DNA of 64,000 nucleotides from Astragalus membranaceus (taxonomy: Eukaryota > Streptophyta > Magnoliopsida > Fabales > Fabaceae), in NCBI GenBank assembly GCA_039519185.1, contig CM076854.1, forward strand, positions 18,573,192 to 18,637,191, in the 5' to 3' direction. Shown one piece after another: positions 53,895-64,000 of the stretch (positions are counted from its first letter, which is position 1; each line of letters opens with the position of its first letter). The position numbers and the translations under genes were made by a program. Under the pieces are notes generated by a model that was not told the origin of the DNA, made no database searches, and saw nothing but the letters and a program-made list of their open reading frames with translations.

Positions 53895-56800
53895 ATCCGA
53901 AAAAAAACATCTTTGAAAATAACAACGCCAATAATCCATATTGTAACTTTGATCACCCCATCAATCAAACTGAGGAAGATGTTGAGGATAATTGGGAAAC
54001 CCCTCCAGAGTTAATGAGAATGATGGAACAAGAGGAAAAAATGATCGAACCCCATGAGGGATCAACTGAAACGATCAACTTAGGCACGGAAGAAGACAAA
54101 AAAGAAGTTAACATTGGCACCACATTGAAAGACAGCGAGCGAGAGAAATTGGTTAGGTTGTTGTTTGACTATGTTGACGTCTTCGTATGGACATACCAAG
54201 ACATGCCCGGGCTGGACCCCAACATAGTCGAGCATAAGTTACCAGTAAAACCAGAATGTCCGCCGGTAAAACAAAAGTTAAGAAGGATGAAACCAGAAAT
54301 GTCGCTGAAAATCCGAGACGAGGTTAAGAAACAGTTCGATGCTGGGTTTTTAGCAGTAGCAAAATACCCTCAATGGGTAGCCAATATTGTACCGGTCCCA
54401 AAGAAAGACGGGAAGGTTCGGATGTGCGCCGATTATCGAGATTTGAACAGAGCCAGCCCCAAAGATGACTTCCTTTTGCCTCACATTGATGTCCTGGTAG
54501 ATAGCACTGCACAACACTCTCTGTTCTCCTTCATGGATGGATATTCCGGATACAACCAAATTAAGATGGCCCCTGAAGACATGGAGAAAACCACCTTCAT
54601 CACCCTCTGGGGAACCTTCTGTTACAAAGTAATGCCATTCGGACTGAAGAATGCTGGTGCCACGTACCAAAGGGCAATGGTCGCATTGTTCCATGATATG
54701 ATGCATAAGGAAATAGAGGTTTACGTGGATGACATGATTGCAAAATCCAAGACTAAAGAAGAGCATATCGTCAATCTGCAAAAACTCTTCGAACGTCTCA
54801 GGAAGTTCAAACTCAGATTAAACCCTGCCAAATGCACTTTCGGTGTAAGATCGGGAAAGCTGTTGGGTTTCATAGTCAGTCAGAGTGGAATAGAAGTAGA
54901 TCCAGCCAAAATACGAGCAATACTAGAAATGCCGGTACCAAGTACTGAAAAAGAAGTTCGTGGTTTCCTGGGAAGATTGAACTACATCTCTAGGTTCATA
55001 TCGCAGCTAACATCTACATGCGAGCCTATCTTCAAGCTTTTGTGCAAAAACCAAGAAACAAAGTGGAATGATAATTGCCAAGAAGCCTTTGAAAAGATCA
55101 AGAAGTACCTCCAAAATCCACCGATTCTGATGCCGCCTGTGCAGGGCAGACCTCTCATCCTGTATCTAATAGTGCTAGACAAGTCAATGGGTTGTGTACT
55201 GGGGCAACATGATGAATCCGGAAAGAAGGAACATGCCATCTACTATCTAAGCAAGAAATTCACCGAGTGCGAGACAAGATACTCATTGTTGGAAAGAACG
55301 TGTTGTGCTCTGGCCTGGGCTGCACGTCGTTTGAGGCAGTATATGCTGAGCCACCAACTTGGTTGGTATCTAAAATGGACCCAGTCAAGTATATTTTTGA
55401 AAAACCCGCACTCACAGGGAGGATCGCTCGCTGGCAAATGCTACTATCTGAATACGACCTTTTATATGTCACCCAAAAAGCAATCAAGGGTAGTGCATTG
55501 GCTGAGTACTTGGCACACCAGCCCATCGAAGATTACCAATCAATGCAGTGCGATTTCCCAGACGAAGATATAATGGCTCTATTCGTAGAAGGGAATCCTC
55601 CGGACAACGAAAGGTGGAGAATGTTATTCGACGGCGCTTCTAATTTATACGGGCACGGGGTCGGAGCGGTACTGATCTCTCCTGATAACCGCTTCGTACC
55701 GTTTACCGCTAGACTGAGTTTCTATTGCACCAACAACATTGCAGAATATGAAGCGTGCGTCCTAGGCATCAAAGCAGCCCTTGAATGGAAAGTCAAAAGA
55801 CTCGATGTATATGGGGACTCAGCTTTAGTCATCCATCAGACAAAAGGTGACTGGGAAACCAGGGATTCCAAATTAATTCCTTATCATGATCACATCCAAA
55901 AGATGGTTGAACAATTTGAAGAGATCACTTTCCATCATCTCCCTCGCGAAGAAAATCAGTTGGCCGATGCTTTGGCGACTTTGTCATCAATGTTCAACAT
56001 CAATAACGACAAGAGTCTGACATTCATCCGAATCCAACATCGAGACCTACCGGCACATCATTGTGTGGCAATCGAAGAAGAGCCTGACAGTAAACCTTGG
56101 TATTACGATATCAAGCACTATATCACAAACAGAGAATATCCTCCTGGTGCCACCGAGAATGATAAGAGAACACTTAGGAGGCTGTCAATGGGTTTCTTCT
56201 TAAATGGGGAAGTGCTTTACAAGAGAAATCACGATATGGTCCTCCTCAGATATGTAGCAGAAGAAGAAGCAGAAAGAATTATGAAAGATGTCCATGAAGG
56301 CTCGTTCGGCACCCATTCTAATGGGCACACCATGGCAAGGAAAATCCTAAGGGCTGGCTACTACTGGTTGTCAATGGAGACTGACTGCTTCAACTACGTC
56401 AGAAAATGCCACAAATGTCAAATCTATGCCGACAATATCCATGTACCACCTGCCTCTCTGAATGTCCTAACAGCACCATGGCCATTCTCAATGTGGGGAA
56501 TGGATGTCATCGGTCCCATCGAACCCAAGGCATCAAACGGACATCGTTTCATTCTTGTCGCAATTGATTATTTCACCAAATGGGTCGAGGCCGCTTCTTA
56601 CGCCAGTGTAACAAAATCAGTGGTCGTCAGGTTCATAAAGAGAGATTTAATTTGCCGCTACGGTCTTCCAAATAAGATCATCACGGACAATGGGACCAAC
56701 CTGAACAATAAGATGATGAAAGAGTTGTGTGACGACTTCAAAATCCAGCATCATAATTCCTCCCCCATACCGTCCAAAGATGAATGGGGCAGTTGAGGCA

Positions 56801-57346
56801 GCAAATAAGAACATAAAGAAGATCGTGCAAAAGATGGTAGTGACCTTCAAGGACTGGCACGAAATGTTGCCCTTCGCTTTGCACGGGTATCGGACCTCTA
56901 TCCGCACGTCAACAGGGGCAACACCATTCTCACTAGTATATGGGATGGAAGCAGTTCTTCCCATCGAGGTGGAAATACCCTCCCTGCGAGTGCTAATGGA
57001 AACAAAATTGGAGGAAGCAGAATGGGTTCAAGCTCGTCTGGATCAGTTGAACCTCATAGAAGAAAAGAGAGTAGTTGCTTTGTGTCATGGGCAGTTGTAC
57101 CAACAAAGAATGAAAAAGGCTTATGATAAAAAAGTGCGCCCCCGCCAGTTTCAAGAAGGAGACCTCGTGCTCAAGAAGATGTTGCCTATCCAAAAGGATT
57201 CCCGTGGAAAATGGACCCCTAACTATGAAGGACCTTATGTGGTAAAGAAGGCATTCTCTGGAGGAGCATTGATTCTCACAAAAATGGACGGTGAAGACCT
57301 CCCACTCCCAGTGAACTCGGACGCAGTCAAGAAGTACTATGCCTAA
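53895..57346 (+). pseudogene. Ogre RT, double RNase H and integrase, two frameshifts
   Basis: From 53895 the frame runs to 55573 with VRMCADYRDLNRASPKDDF, FMDGYSGYNQIKMA, MPFGLKNAGATYQRAM and the intact catalytic YVDD (54722-54733), then the first RNase H. A frameshift near 55340-55350 moves the frame to that ending at 56796, which holds the tether (KPALTGRIARWQMLLSEYD), the archaeal-type RNase H (MLFDGASNLYGHGVGAVL, NNIAEYEACVLGIKAAL), the integrase zinc finger (CFNYVRKCHKCQIYA) and catalytic DD (GMDVIGP, ITDNGTN). A second shift in a C-rich run near 56760-56770 moves the integrase end (KMNGAVEAANKNIKKIV with the glutamate; EGPYVVKKAF) to the frame ending at 57346. All active-site residues seem present; only the shifts break it. 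Confidence 0.88.
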
Positions 57347-58784
57347 AGAAATATATGGAAAAAAGAGAAAGATGAGCCAAGCAAAAATAAGCTCGCTAGG
57401 TCGAAAACCCGAAAGGGCGGCCTAGGCAAAAATTAGAGCGACCCGGTGGACTGAAAACTCTAAAGAGCAGTCCAGGCAAAAATTAGGGTCAGAAGTTGGA
57501 CTTTGAGCTACAAAGTCAATACCTCCGAAAGTTGGATAATGAATGCTCAAAGTTATGTTAATGGGCGATTGGCGTTATTACTTCAAAGATACAAACAATC
57601 AAAAGATCAGCTTTCCTTGTTTTCTTTTTCTTCTCTTTTTGTAGTTTAAACTCCCAATGTAATTTTCAGCCAGCGCGACCTTCTGCGCATTTGTTTTCCA
57701 TTTGAATATTAAACACTTCCTTTATTCTCTCATTTCCCTATTATCGTAAAAATAACGTTCATGGTAGACGATACTGAATTGCGAAACATGTGCATGATCA
57801 CAAGCATTATAGTCATTGCGAAATTTCTAAAAATCACAAAAAAAAAGAGATGATCTCTCATAAAGTTGCAAAAAGGACAAATGCATAATCACTTCAGCAA
57901 ATCTTAATAACCCGCACTTTGGCACCACTGCTTGAGGCAACCCTCGTATCCCACGTCAAGAGTCATGCGAGTTTGATGATGCCAGCAAAGTCAATAAGGA
58001 GCTAAAGAGCAAAAAGAGCAAAAGAGCAAGAAAAGAAAATGAAAAAAAAGAAGAAGGCCAAGAACAAAAGCCAAAAATAAAATCATTCCACATTTCATTC
58101 ATCATGTCATCAATTACTTAACTACATGCGCGCATGCATCATTCATTGCAAGTGACTGTTGAGGTAATTTTAGTATGTATCGTTAGCACCATTTCTTCAG
58201 ACCCCCAGCAGTCCTTCAGAGCCCAGGCGCTCCTTCAGACCAACATCGGTCCTTCAATCCAGATCGCACGTCGCGTTATCGAGCAACCGACGGATCATCC
58301 TGTCCCAGGCCTTTCAGACTAGATGTGTCCGCCTAAAAAACACAGTGCACGTCCTTCGTGGTTATATCAGTTCCGGACCTGATTAACCCTATTGGCCGCT
58401 CGAAAAGAGGCCACCCCCAGACCGTATTACTAGTACCATAAGCTAGTTGCGCTCCTTCAGACCCATCGGTCCCTCAGGCTTAGGCATGCCCTTCAGACCC
58501 CGACGGTCCCTCAGTCGAACTCAAGTCGATGCGCCAAGCATTAATTTGGAGCTAGACCCTCAGAGCTCCAGCGCTCCTTCAGAGCCCCAGTGCTCCTTCA
58601 GATCCCCAGCGATCCTTCAGATCCCCAGCGATCCCTATTTACTTTCTGTCTAAAGCAACCCAGTTTTCATAAGTTTCAAAAAAAAAACAAAAAAACCTCA
58701 GTCTGGACAAAATTAGTGTCTTTCTATCTTTATTTCTATTTTCCTCGAGAAATTTGGAACCCCTCCGATTTCCTAGCAAAATAT
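57347..58784 (+). other. Ogre 3' untranslated region
   Basis: About 1.4 kb without protein coding. Two related blocks (about 57395-57440 and 57441-57490) share the pattern of GG-CCTAGGCAAAAATTAG / CAGTCCAGGCAAAAATTAG. A purine-rich stretch follows (about 58000-58080), then the CCTTCAGA repeats. Confidence 0.7.
58190..58640 (+). repeat. TCCTTCAGAnCCCCAGCG repeats in Ogre 3' UTR
   Basis: About fifteen copies of a 17-21 bp unit of the form CCTTCAGA-(C/T)CC-CAGCG-(A/C)T in three groups (58193-58255, 58452-58515, 58555-58635). The last copies are almost perfect 18-19 bp tandem units. A tandem-repeat-rich 3' UTR is a known feature of Ogre/Tat elements. Confidence 0.8.
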
Positions 58785-58801
58785 AAATAAAGAGGGGCAG
58801 C
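58785..58801 (+). other. polypurine tract of Ogre element
   Basis: AAATAAAGAGGGGCAGC directly precedes the 3' LTR start TGTAATACCC. Confidence 0.85.
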
Positions 58802-61800
58802 TGTAATACCCTAATTTTGTCCTATCCAAAAATAAGAATTTTTTTTTTTTAATAAAAATAATAATCATTTTTTATTTTCATGCCATGTTTTATTTTAGTT
58901 GCCAGAAGTTTTTAACCAAAAAAAAATATATATTATTTAGAAGTGAAGAAACAAAAAATAAGCAAAGGAGGAAATGGAGGGGGGTCTTTTAAAAAAAGAT
59001 GAGGTGCAATCAGGATTGGGCCATCAGAAACCCAACCCAACCAAAAAAAAACTAGCCCAACTCGCCTAACCCTAAACCCCCTCCACCAAAACCTAACCCA
59101 TCCAACCAACCCATAACCCATGACCCAACTCACTCCTCCACCAAACCCTAATTCGGCCACCCCCCTTACCCTAAAAATCATCCACATTCAATCCCCCCCT
59201 TAACCCAAAAATTCAGCCACATTCACTCACCTTTCCCCTCCTTGATTTTCGACCCACTCCCCCTTTTCCCTCCTTGAAAATTGCATTTTTTTTCCTTTCT
59301 CACACTCCACCTCTCCTCTTTTTTCTCAACTCCCACTTCCCCACATTTCTCTTCCCCATACACGGCTCCCATCCTAAATCTCACGCTACCTCACTCTCCT
59401 TCTCTCACACTCAACCTTCATTTTCTCTTTCTTTCTCCATCACACACAACTCACACTCAACCTTTCCCTCTCTCCCCCATCCCTACGACTCTTTCTCTCT
59501 CACACTCTCACACACTTCACTTCATCTTTCTCATCATTTCTCCTACTCACACACCCTTCCTTCTCTCCCACTCACACACACTTCTCTTTCCCTCACATCA
59601 TTCTCTCTCACTACCGGATTCACTCTCCCTTCTCACCCAAAAAAAAAAAACCATCATTCTCTCCTCTGCTACACCCATACCCTTCGCAACCCCTCATGAG
59701 TTTTTATTTCATCATGTCAAGCCACACTCAGAAAAAACACTGTGCAAGGTATGGTGAGACAGTCAGAAGAAAGCGAAGAAGAAAAAAAAAAGCCCTTTTT
59801 TTTGTATAAATAGGGGGCCATGACTTTGAAGAGAGGACGGTTTTGAAGGAGGAGAAAAAAAAAATTTCGGAGCAAAAAAAGAAAGTCTAGATCTTTAGAA
59901 AAAAAAACAGTGAGATTTGTTCACTGTTTTTTAGTTTAAATTCCTTCTCCTTCCATTTTTTTTTAGTTTAAATTCCGTTGTATTAAAGAGATTCTAGGAG
60001 GAATACTGTAATGTAATTTTCGGATTCGATATATTGTTACTGTTTTTGTTGTTTTCGTTTTTTTATTTGTTGTTGTTTTTTAATTTGTTGCTGATTTTTT
60101 TTCTTGTTGCTGTTTTCCATTAAATCGTTTTTTCTTGTATATAGTTGTTGTTGTTTTTATTTTTTATTTGTTGCTGTTTTTTTTTATTAATTTGTTGCTT
60201 TTTTTTTATTAATTTGTTGCTGTTTTTTCCATTAAATCGTTTTTTTATATAGTTGTTGCTGTTTTTTTCTATTAATTTGTTGCTTGTTCTTTTTTTAGTA
60301 AATCGTTTTTTGTATATATTTGTTGCTGTTTTTATTTTTTGCTGTTTTTTTTATTAATTTGTTGCTGTTTTTTTTTATTAATTTGTTGCTGTTTTTTTTA
60401 TTAATTTGTTGCTTTTTTTTCATTAAATCGTTTTTTCTTGTATATATTTGTTGCTGTTTTTTTTTTCTCTTCTATTAATTTGTTACTGTTTTTCTATTAA
60501 ATCGTCTGTTTTTTTTATATATTTGTTGCTATTTTTCTTTATTTAATTGTTGCTGTTTTTTTTTATGTAAATTGTTGCTGTAATTCTTTTTTACATATCA
60601 TGGCTGTTATACTATTTAAATTGCTGCTGTTTTTTTTATTGTTGTTGCAATTTTCGGATTAAAATAAAGTTCTTTTTTTTTTAAAAAAAAAAATGTTTTT
60701 TTTCTTCCCAAATAAATGGTTACTAATACCACTACCTTCATAAAAAAAAAAGGGAATAATAACAACATTTATTTAAACAAAAAACAGCAAAAGGCACCTT
60801 TTAAAATCATAACCATGACAATTATTTCAAAAAAAAAGGAGAATATTTCTTTATAAATTCGCAAATCTTTTTCTCACCGAATGTTTTCTTCTAACGTAGG
60901 TAGTAATCAAACCCAAACCGATGTTTTTGAAATAAATTAACAAACCAATCAGTCAAAGAAAGGTCAAACAATCGTTTTTTTTAGCGTCAAATCGCTATTC
61001 GCACCCCCACATTTTAGTAATACAGCACTCCCCGCTTTCAGCCCATTTTTCGCGCAAGGGTCCAAAAAAAAACAAATACTCAGTTTTGGGCTGCTACTAA
61101 GCCCACCACCCATTTCCATTTAATACAACACCCCTGTTAATTGCACCCACCTTTTAATTATAACTCACTCCGCTTTTATTTACACCATATTGTTTCTAAA
61201 CCGTTTTTTAAAAACAATCAAACTCGCGAAAAAAAATAGGTTGTTACTAATGGTCACTCTAAGCTTAGCTTGTTTGACCGATAAGGCTAACCTTCTTTTT
61301 TCAAAGCGGATTAGTAGTGGTGATCACTCTGAATTTATTCGTTTGATCATCGCAAACACCCGCCTAAACTTCGAGAAATTTTCCGTTAATAGAATACAAA
61401 CGTAATCTCAACTCCCTTTTTAAAAAAAAAAAATCACGCTTCCCAGTAAGCATTTTTCAAACAAAGCGCTCGATCGCAAACCGGGTATTTATAGCGTCCA
61501 CTCTGGGCCCAGCTCGTTTGAACACTGTAAACACTTTCTTTTTCGAATAAGCCATTAGTGATGACCACTCTGGATTTATCTGTTTGGTCACCATGAACGG
61601 CCTCTCTAGTTTTCGCAAAGTTTTCAAAAAATAAAAAAAATACCAACACACAAATATTTTCTACCCAAGAACTACGTAGCTTTGATTTCTCCATCGCACC
61701 CGGAGATACGTAGGAGCGGGGGCCCACTCCCGTCGAGCGCGAAAAATTAAAATTTTTATTAAGTCTTCATTTCCGTTTTTTTTCGCAAACAATCAAAATG

Positions 61801-62034
61801 GGTAAGTAAAATATCTTCTTTTAAACAAACTTTTTCTACACATTAAATTAAAAGGTAACCTTTTTAGGATGTTGCGGGGTGCTAGTACCTTCCCCGCACT
61901 TAATCGACCCCCGAACCCAAAAACAAAGGTTTTTTTCAATGTTTTCCTAAAAATAAATATTGATGGCGACTCCATTTGTTCAAAAACAACGTAGAATCCC
62001 TCATTCGGATTCTTCGGATTCTTCGGTCGCTACA
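58802..62034 (+). repeat. Ogre 3' LTR (3233 bp)
   Basis: Aligns throughout with 37541-40899, with a deletion of about 90 bp between short TCTTTC/CTTTCC repeats (near 59590) and of about 40 bp near 60004, plus scattered base and homopolymer-length changes. Ends TCGGTCGCTACA. Confidence 0.93.
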
Positions 62035-62039
62035 GCCCT
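62035..62039. repeat. target-site duplication of Ogre element (right, GCCCT)
   Basis: Pairs with TCCCT at 37536-37540. The PMD exon resumes immediately after it, in phase. Confidence 0.75.
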
Positions 62040-62667
62040 AAACCAGTTCAACCAACCATGGAAACAAAAAGAACCGAGGGTATTCGTCTAGCGCAATTGA
62101 AGTCTAGAGAGATAGGCCTTACTGTAGAAGAATATTTTTCTGCTTATTTCGAAATTTTTCTGAACTGCACCCACTTCAAAGACTCCATGGCCCCTTTTGT
62201 AAATAGACCTTACGGGCCTGCTTGGTTTAGAAGATCATTTCCTCCTGCCTCTACTGAACACGCTGACGAAACTAACCAGATTTGGCAAGCATATCTTTCC
62301 CCAGCCATTCTTTCCACCAGACTCACACCCAGCAAAAATAAAAATAACCTTGGAATTACTAGATATTTCCCAAGTTACTTTGCAAGGCAATTTGGCCTCT
62401 ACCAAATTCGACCTGCGCCTATGTATTTTCATAGGCGAGAACTCACAAGTCCAGAAACCGAGAAAGCTTATGAACGGTCTTTCAAAGAGTTTCATTACAA
62501 AGCTTTGAGTTTCGAACCTATCAGCTACAATCCAAAATTTTCATGTACTGAAAAGTTCCATGACTGGTGGCTTAGATATTACACCAATGCTGCTGGCGAA
62601 GCGAGTAATACTTATGACAAAACTCTCTTGAAGAAATTAATGTCTGCTTTTCCTTCCCGAAACAAAG
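62040..62667 (+). pseudogene. PMD gene, exon 1 continued
   Basis: Open from the duplication to the donor AAAG/GTATAT. It contains RTEGIRLAQLKSREIGLTVE, MAPFVNRPYGPAWFRRSFPP, NNLGITRYFPSYFARQFGLY and EKFHDWWLRYY, the second half of the mobile-domain region as found in Tat-borne PMD genes. Together with 36566-37540 it makes a first exon of about 1.6 kb. The donor leaves phase 1, which exon 2 completes. Confidence 0.82.
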
Positions 62668-62766
62668 GTATATACCTTTTCGACATTTAAAGTTTTTTTT
62701 TTTTAAAATTTCAATACTTGTAGTCGAATTTAACTATTGCTTGTTTATCAATATTTTCGCCATTAG

Positions 62767-63238
62767 AAAAAACTGTAGCAAGTTTGAAGGAAAAAGAAAG
62801 CAAGATAACAACAAAGAAATCTTCTCCAAAAATCAAGAAGAAAACTGAAACCAGTCCTGCCTCAAGTCTTACCTCAAAAAAGGTATGTTGTTATCAACTT
62901 ACTTCAAGTTCTTCCTGAGTATGGACTTTTGATCATATCGAAAATATTTTCTTCTTCCAGAAAATAACCAAAATGTTAAGCCCTCTTCAAAAGACTAAAA
63001 CTAGAGGAAAGCAAGTTATCTCTTCTAGTTCTGAGGTAGCATATATAAACCTCATCTTTGATTCAAAAACCCTTTCAAGTTCATCACTTACTTTGTAATA
63101 TTACCTGCATTGTAAACTGATTCCTCCTTTCAGTACACCGAAAGTGATGAGGATGCTCCTCTTGTGCATAGATCAAGAAAAAGTACACCGAAAGAGCCTT
63201 TTGAATTTCAGCTTTCTCCTTTAGCCAAGAAGCGTAAG
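62767..63238 (+). pseudogene. PMD gene exons 2-4 (62767-62882, 62961-63035, 63134-63238)
   Basis: Three small exons with acceptors CCATTAG, CTTCCAG and CCTTTCAG and donors AAG/GTATG, GAG/GTAGC and AAG/GTAGA. Introns are 99, 78 and 98 bp; the last two and the following one fall between codons. The encoded segments are lysine/serine/threonine-rich (ITTKKSSPKIKKKTE, RGKQVISSSSE, SPLAKKRK). The conserved borders and phases show a gene with a real splicing history and not chance frames. Confidence 0.75.
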
Positions 63239-63326
63239 GTAGACATTCCTTCGAATTTCATCTTAAACTTCTTTTGTTTCACAACTTCTTAATTTCGACA
63301 CTAATAGTATAACTTGATGTAAACAG

Positions 63327-64000
63327 GTAAATGAACCTGTCAATGCTCCTGCTGTCGAATCTCTGACTGAAGTTGCAAAACGAGAGCTTTCTTCTGCTAG
63401 GCCTCCTTCGCCTATACCAACACCCAGTATAGCTATTGAAGGAATTCCCCTAGAAACTTTAATGGACAATGTAGCTTAAGAGCTTGTTACAACAGAAACT
63501 CCGTCGACCACAAACATGGAAGCCACTTTTGTGGAGACAACTAATCCACCTGTCGAAACAGAACTTCCAATTGCTGATGCAGACACCTCAAATGCTGACG
63601 GTCCTGGACAAGAAGTTCTTGTCGAAACAAACGTCAAAGCTCTAGAAGGAAGCAATAATCTAGAAAAGAAGAAATCACCAGAAATGGAGGCCATTTCTGA
63701 AGAGAAACTCGACACAACCATGGCTGATGCAGGAGAAAAAGAGCTTGGAAAAGCTGAATCTACAACTCAAACTACCTCTGCTAAAGAGTCAACTAACAGT
63801 GCTGTCAGTGACCAAGAGCTCTCTGAGATGAAGAAAAAGGACCCTTTGGCAGCTTTGAAAATTATGTTGAGTCTTCAAAGTTCGTCAACACATTTGACCA
63901 CCAGCTCTTCGCCTACCTCTCTAAACTCTATCAATCAAGAATCGACAGGAGAACTAATTCGACAGTTGAAGGCTAAAATATTAGATGGGAACCTTGTGAC
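63327..64000 (+). pseudogene. PMD gene exon 5, partial, with one stop
   Basis: Begins after AAACAG and codes an acidic, P/S/T/E-rich tail (SSARPPSPIPTPSIAIEG). A TAA stands at 63477-63479; the same frame then stays open to the window edge for over 170 codons (SDQELSEMKKKDPLAALKIM near 63810-63870). This is either a recent nonsense mutation or the true end; the long open frame after it favours the former. Confidence 0.65.

Larger units (their letters stand above)
37541..62034 (+). mobile_element. Ogre-type Ty3/gypsy (Tat lineage) retrotransposon
   Basis: 24,494 bp from LTR to LTR, of which 6 kb is a later insertion. LTRs of 3359 and 3233 bp, a tRNA-Arg-type primer site, an extra ORF1 before gag, gag-protease with a G-patch, a gap with splice-like signals before RT, double RNase H, integrase, and a repeat-rich 3' region. 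This is the Ogre plan. ORF1, gag, RNase H and integrase each carry one break. The LTRs differ by two deletions and scattered changes, so it is older than the TR-GAG inside it. Confidence 0.93.
36566..64000 (+). pseudogene. plant mobile domain (PMD) gene, multi-exon, split by an Ogre element, runs off the window
   Basis: Exon 1 starts at ATG 36566 and is cut at 37540 after 325 codons by the Ogre element. It resumes at 62040 in the same phase and ends at 62667 before GTATAT. Further exons: 62767-62882, 62961-63035, 63134-63238 and 63327 to the window end, each with GT-AG borders and consistent phase. PMD landmarks: GMLSPTLLDVAAITGLKPLG, SDLEHIAFLTLWLSMF, VTKSYVPLATQLHAGRD, GPMWLLQLW. The later exons code a K/S/T/E-rich tail with SPLAKKRK, a likely nuclear localisation signal. 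One in-frame TAA (63477-63479) lies in the last exon; after it the frame stays open to the edge. PMD proteins are plant nuclear proteins; the MAIN/MAIL members affect genome stability and silencing. The specific role here is unknown. It is probably an antisense passenger of a Tat element. Confidence 0.8.

Overview
The window is plant nuclear DNA, almost wholly nested LTR retrotransposons. Chromovirus, Sirevirus-like copia, Athila and Tat/Ogre lineages occur together, with plant initiator-Met, Asp and Arg-type primer sites and plant mobile domain (PMD) genes. A eudicot with a large genome is likely. A 24.5 kb Ogre element would suit a legume, but that is inference. I found no rRNA, functional tRNA, CRISPR array or intact single-copy host gene.

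Layout. 1-16214: a Ty3/gypsy chromovirus of Tekay/Del type on the + strand, with an uninterrupted gag-pol frame ending in a chromodomain. Its 5' LTR is split by an 8.27 kb non-coding element (698-8968, - strand) of LARD type with near-identical 2567 bp LTRs and a CACCG target duplication. 16215-17388: about 1.2 kb holding exon-sized pieces of several unrelated host genes on one strand: trehalose-6-phosphate phosphatase, an unidentified piece, a GT64 glycosyltransferase and a receptor-like cytoplasmic kinase. 17389-26032: a decayed Ty1/copia (SIRE-like) element on the - strand, with a SINE-like, tRNA-derived insert in one LTR. 26033-36179: a mosaic of broken Tat-lineage pieces in both orientations: an LTR end with a PMD gene remnant, a + strand gag-pol with a ruined RT motif and a gutted integrase, then a - strand gag start, primer site and LTR.

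36180-64000: a multi-exon PMD gene on the + strand, with its own TATA box, lies next to the polypurine tract of a - strand Tat LTR. It is therefore probably an antisense passenger gene of a Tat element whose gag-pol lies beyond the window. Its first exon is split by an Ogre-type element (37541-62034, + strand). Ogre's own gag is split by a young Athila-type TR-GAG element (45100-51126, - strand) with 1054 bp LTRs and a CAATA target duplication.

Order of events: Tat with its PMD gene is oldest on the right, then Ogre, then TR-GAG. On the left the chromovirus came first and the LARD later. Only the chromovirus keeps an open gag-pol. The LARD has closely related primer and polypurine sites, so the chromovirus lineage is its plausible helper. 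The point most worth following is the PMD gene: it has GT-AG introns in good phase, read antisense to the retroelement, and two related copies in this window both have a TATA box upstream and are both interrupted just after the same conserved segment.
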